A stretch of DNA of 6,222 nt, taken from Gammaproteobacteria bacterium (GTDB taxonomy: Bacteria; Pseudomonadota; Gammaproteobacteria; Steroidobacterales; Steroidobacteraceae). The notes beneath the pieces are model-generated. The model was given only the letters and a program-made list of their open reading frames with translations. It did no database searches and was not told the origin of the DNA. Shown here piece after piece: positions 6,059 to 6,222 of this stretch. The DNA lies in the NCBI GenBank assembly GCA_030040235.1, contig JASHUC010000081.1, positions 1 through 6,222 of the forward strand, written 5' to 3'. Every line of letters starts with the position of its first letter. The stretch's first letter is position 1. Made by a program: the position numbers and the translations under genes.

Positions 6059-6222
6059 AATCCCACATCGATCCATCCGCTAGGCGAGCGATGGGCAGCT
6101 GCTTCGGCGAGTACGGAAATCGCGCGGCGGCGCGCTCGTCGATATCCACCCCATGTCCGGGACTCTCGCCGCAGGTGAGATATCCGTCGTGGAAGCGGTA
6201 ATCGCGCGGGAAAACCTCGAGC
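6054..6222 (-). CDS. manD: D-mannonate dehydratase, enolase superfamily, 3' end (partial)
   Basis: The last 55 residues are visible, read on the minus strand from 6221 to the TGA at 6056-6054; the gene runs off the right edge. The enzyme dehydrates D-mannonate to 2-keto-3-deoxygluconate. The tail carries [40 protein letters not shown] and the closing SMWDW. This is the characteristic C-terminus of ManD-type dehydratases (compare homologue endings such as LPVNRLEDGTLWNW), which caps the active site in the family. The catalytic metal and Arg/Tyr residues are outside the window, so high-activity mannonate dehydratase versus a low-activity or gluconate-type relative cannot be decided from the tail alone. 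It lies 49 nt upstream of the fructuronate reductase start in the same direction, which supports the mannonate assignment and a shared transcript. Confidence 0.85.
   Translation of the reverse strand, partial: LEVFPRDYRFHDGYLTCGESPGHGVDIDERAAARFPYSPKQLPIARLADGSMWDW

Noticed and set aside
6005..6076. ATG at 6076 as start of the uxuB-like protein
   Set aside because: It would add 24 residues of GEL-repeat sequence not found in the family and overlap the end of manD. GTG at 6004 has a ribosome-binding site and fits family length.

Overview
The window is GC-rich bacterial chromosome with tightly packed genes, GTG starts and 4-nt gene overlaps. It suggests a proteobacterium. PntB, Tam and KdgK resemble their enterobacterial counterparts. 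The AnmK has motifs I associate with the alphaproteobacterial (rhizobial/methylobacterial) branch. A secreted DUF6152-type protein next to a secreted PDISGLW-type protein is typical of Steroidobacter-like gammaproteobacteria and some sphingomonads. I cannot fix the order from this sequence. I see no mobile element, tRNA, rRNA or CRISPR array.

Layout. 1-182 (+): 3' end of pntB, the beta subunit of the membrane proton-pumping transhydrogenase. 183-243: a short spacer with two compact inverted repeats. 244-1023 (+): tam, trans-aconitate 2-methyltransferase. 1020-2144 (+): anmK, anhydro-N-acetylmuramic acid kinase, overlapping tam by ATGA. 2145-2358: the only sizeable intergenic stretch on the left side, with a stem-loop, a 12-bp perfect palindrome and an AT-rich patch that may be a promoter. 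2359-3174 (+): exported protein of unknown function. 3171-3569 (+): small exported DUF6152-like protein, overlapping the previous gene by GTGA. 3609-4556 (+): kdgK, 2-keto-3-deoxygluconate kinase. 4523-6004 (-): uxuB-like fructuronate reductase of the mannitol dehydrogenase family, converging on kdgK with a 34-nt overlap. 6054-6222 (-): 3' end of an enolase-superfamily mannonate dehydratase (manD type).

How the genes work together. The right half encodes three consecutive steps of hexuronate catabolism: fructuronate to D-mannonate (UxuB), mannonate to 2-keto-3-deoxygluconate (ManD), and phosphorylation to KDPG (KdgK). The product then enters the Entner-Doudoroff aldolase step. Unusually, the kinase faces the other two genes. 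On the + strand it sits 39 nt behind two secreted proteins, which may therefore be co-transcribed with a sugar-acid gene. The left half (tam-anmK) is a separate translationally coupled pair: detoxification of trans-aconitate and recycling of a cell-wall amino sugar.

The observations most worth following are the predicted mature N-terminal histidine of the DUF6152 protein, the repeated ribosome-binding segment between manD and uxuB, and the split convergent pathway. I found no convincing wholly new system.
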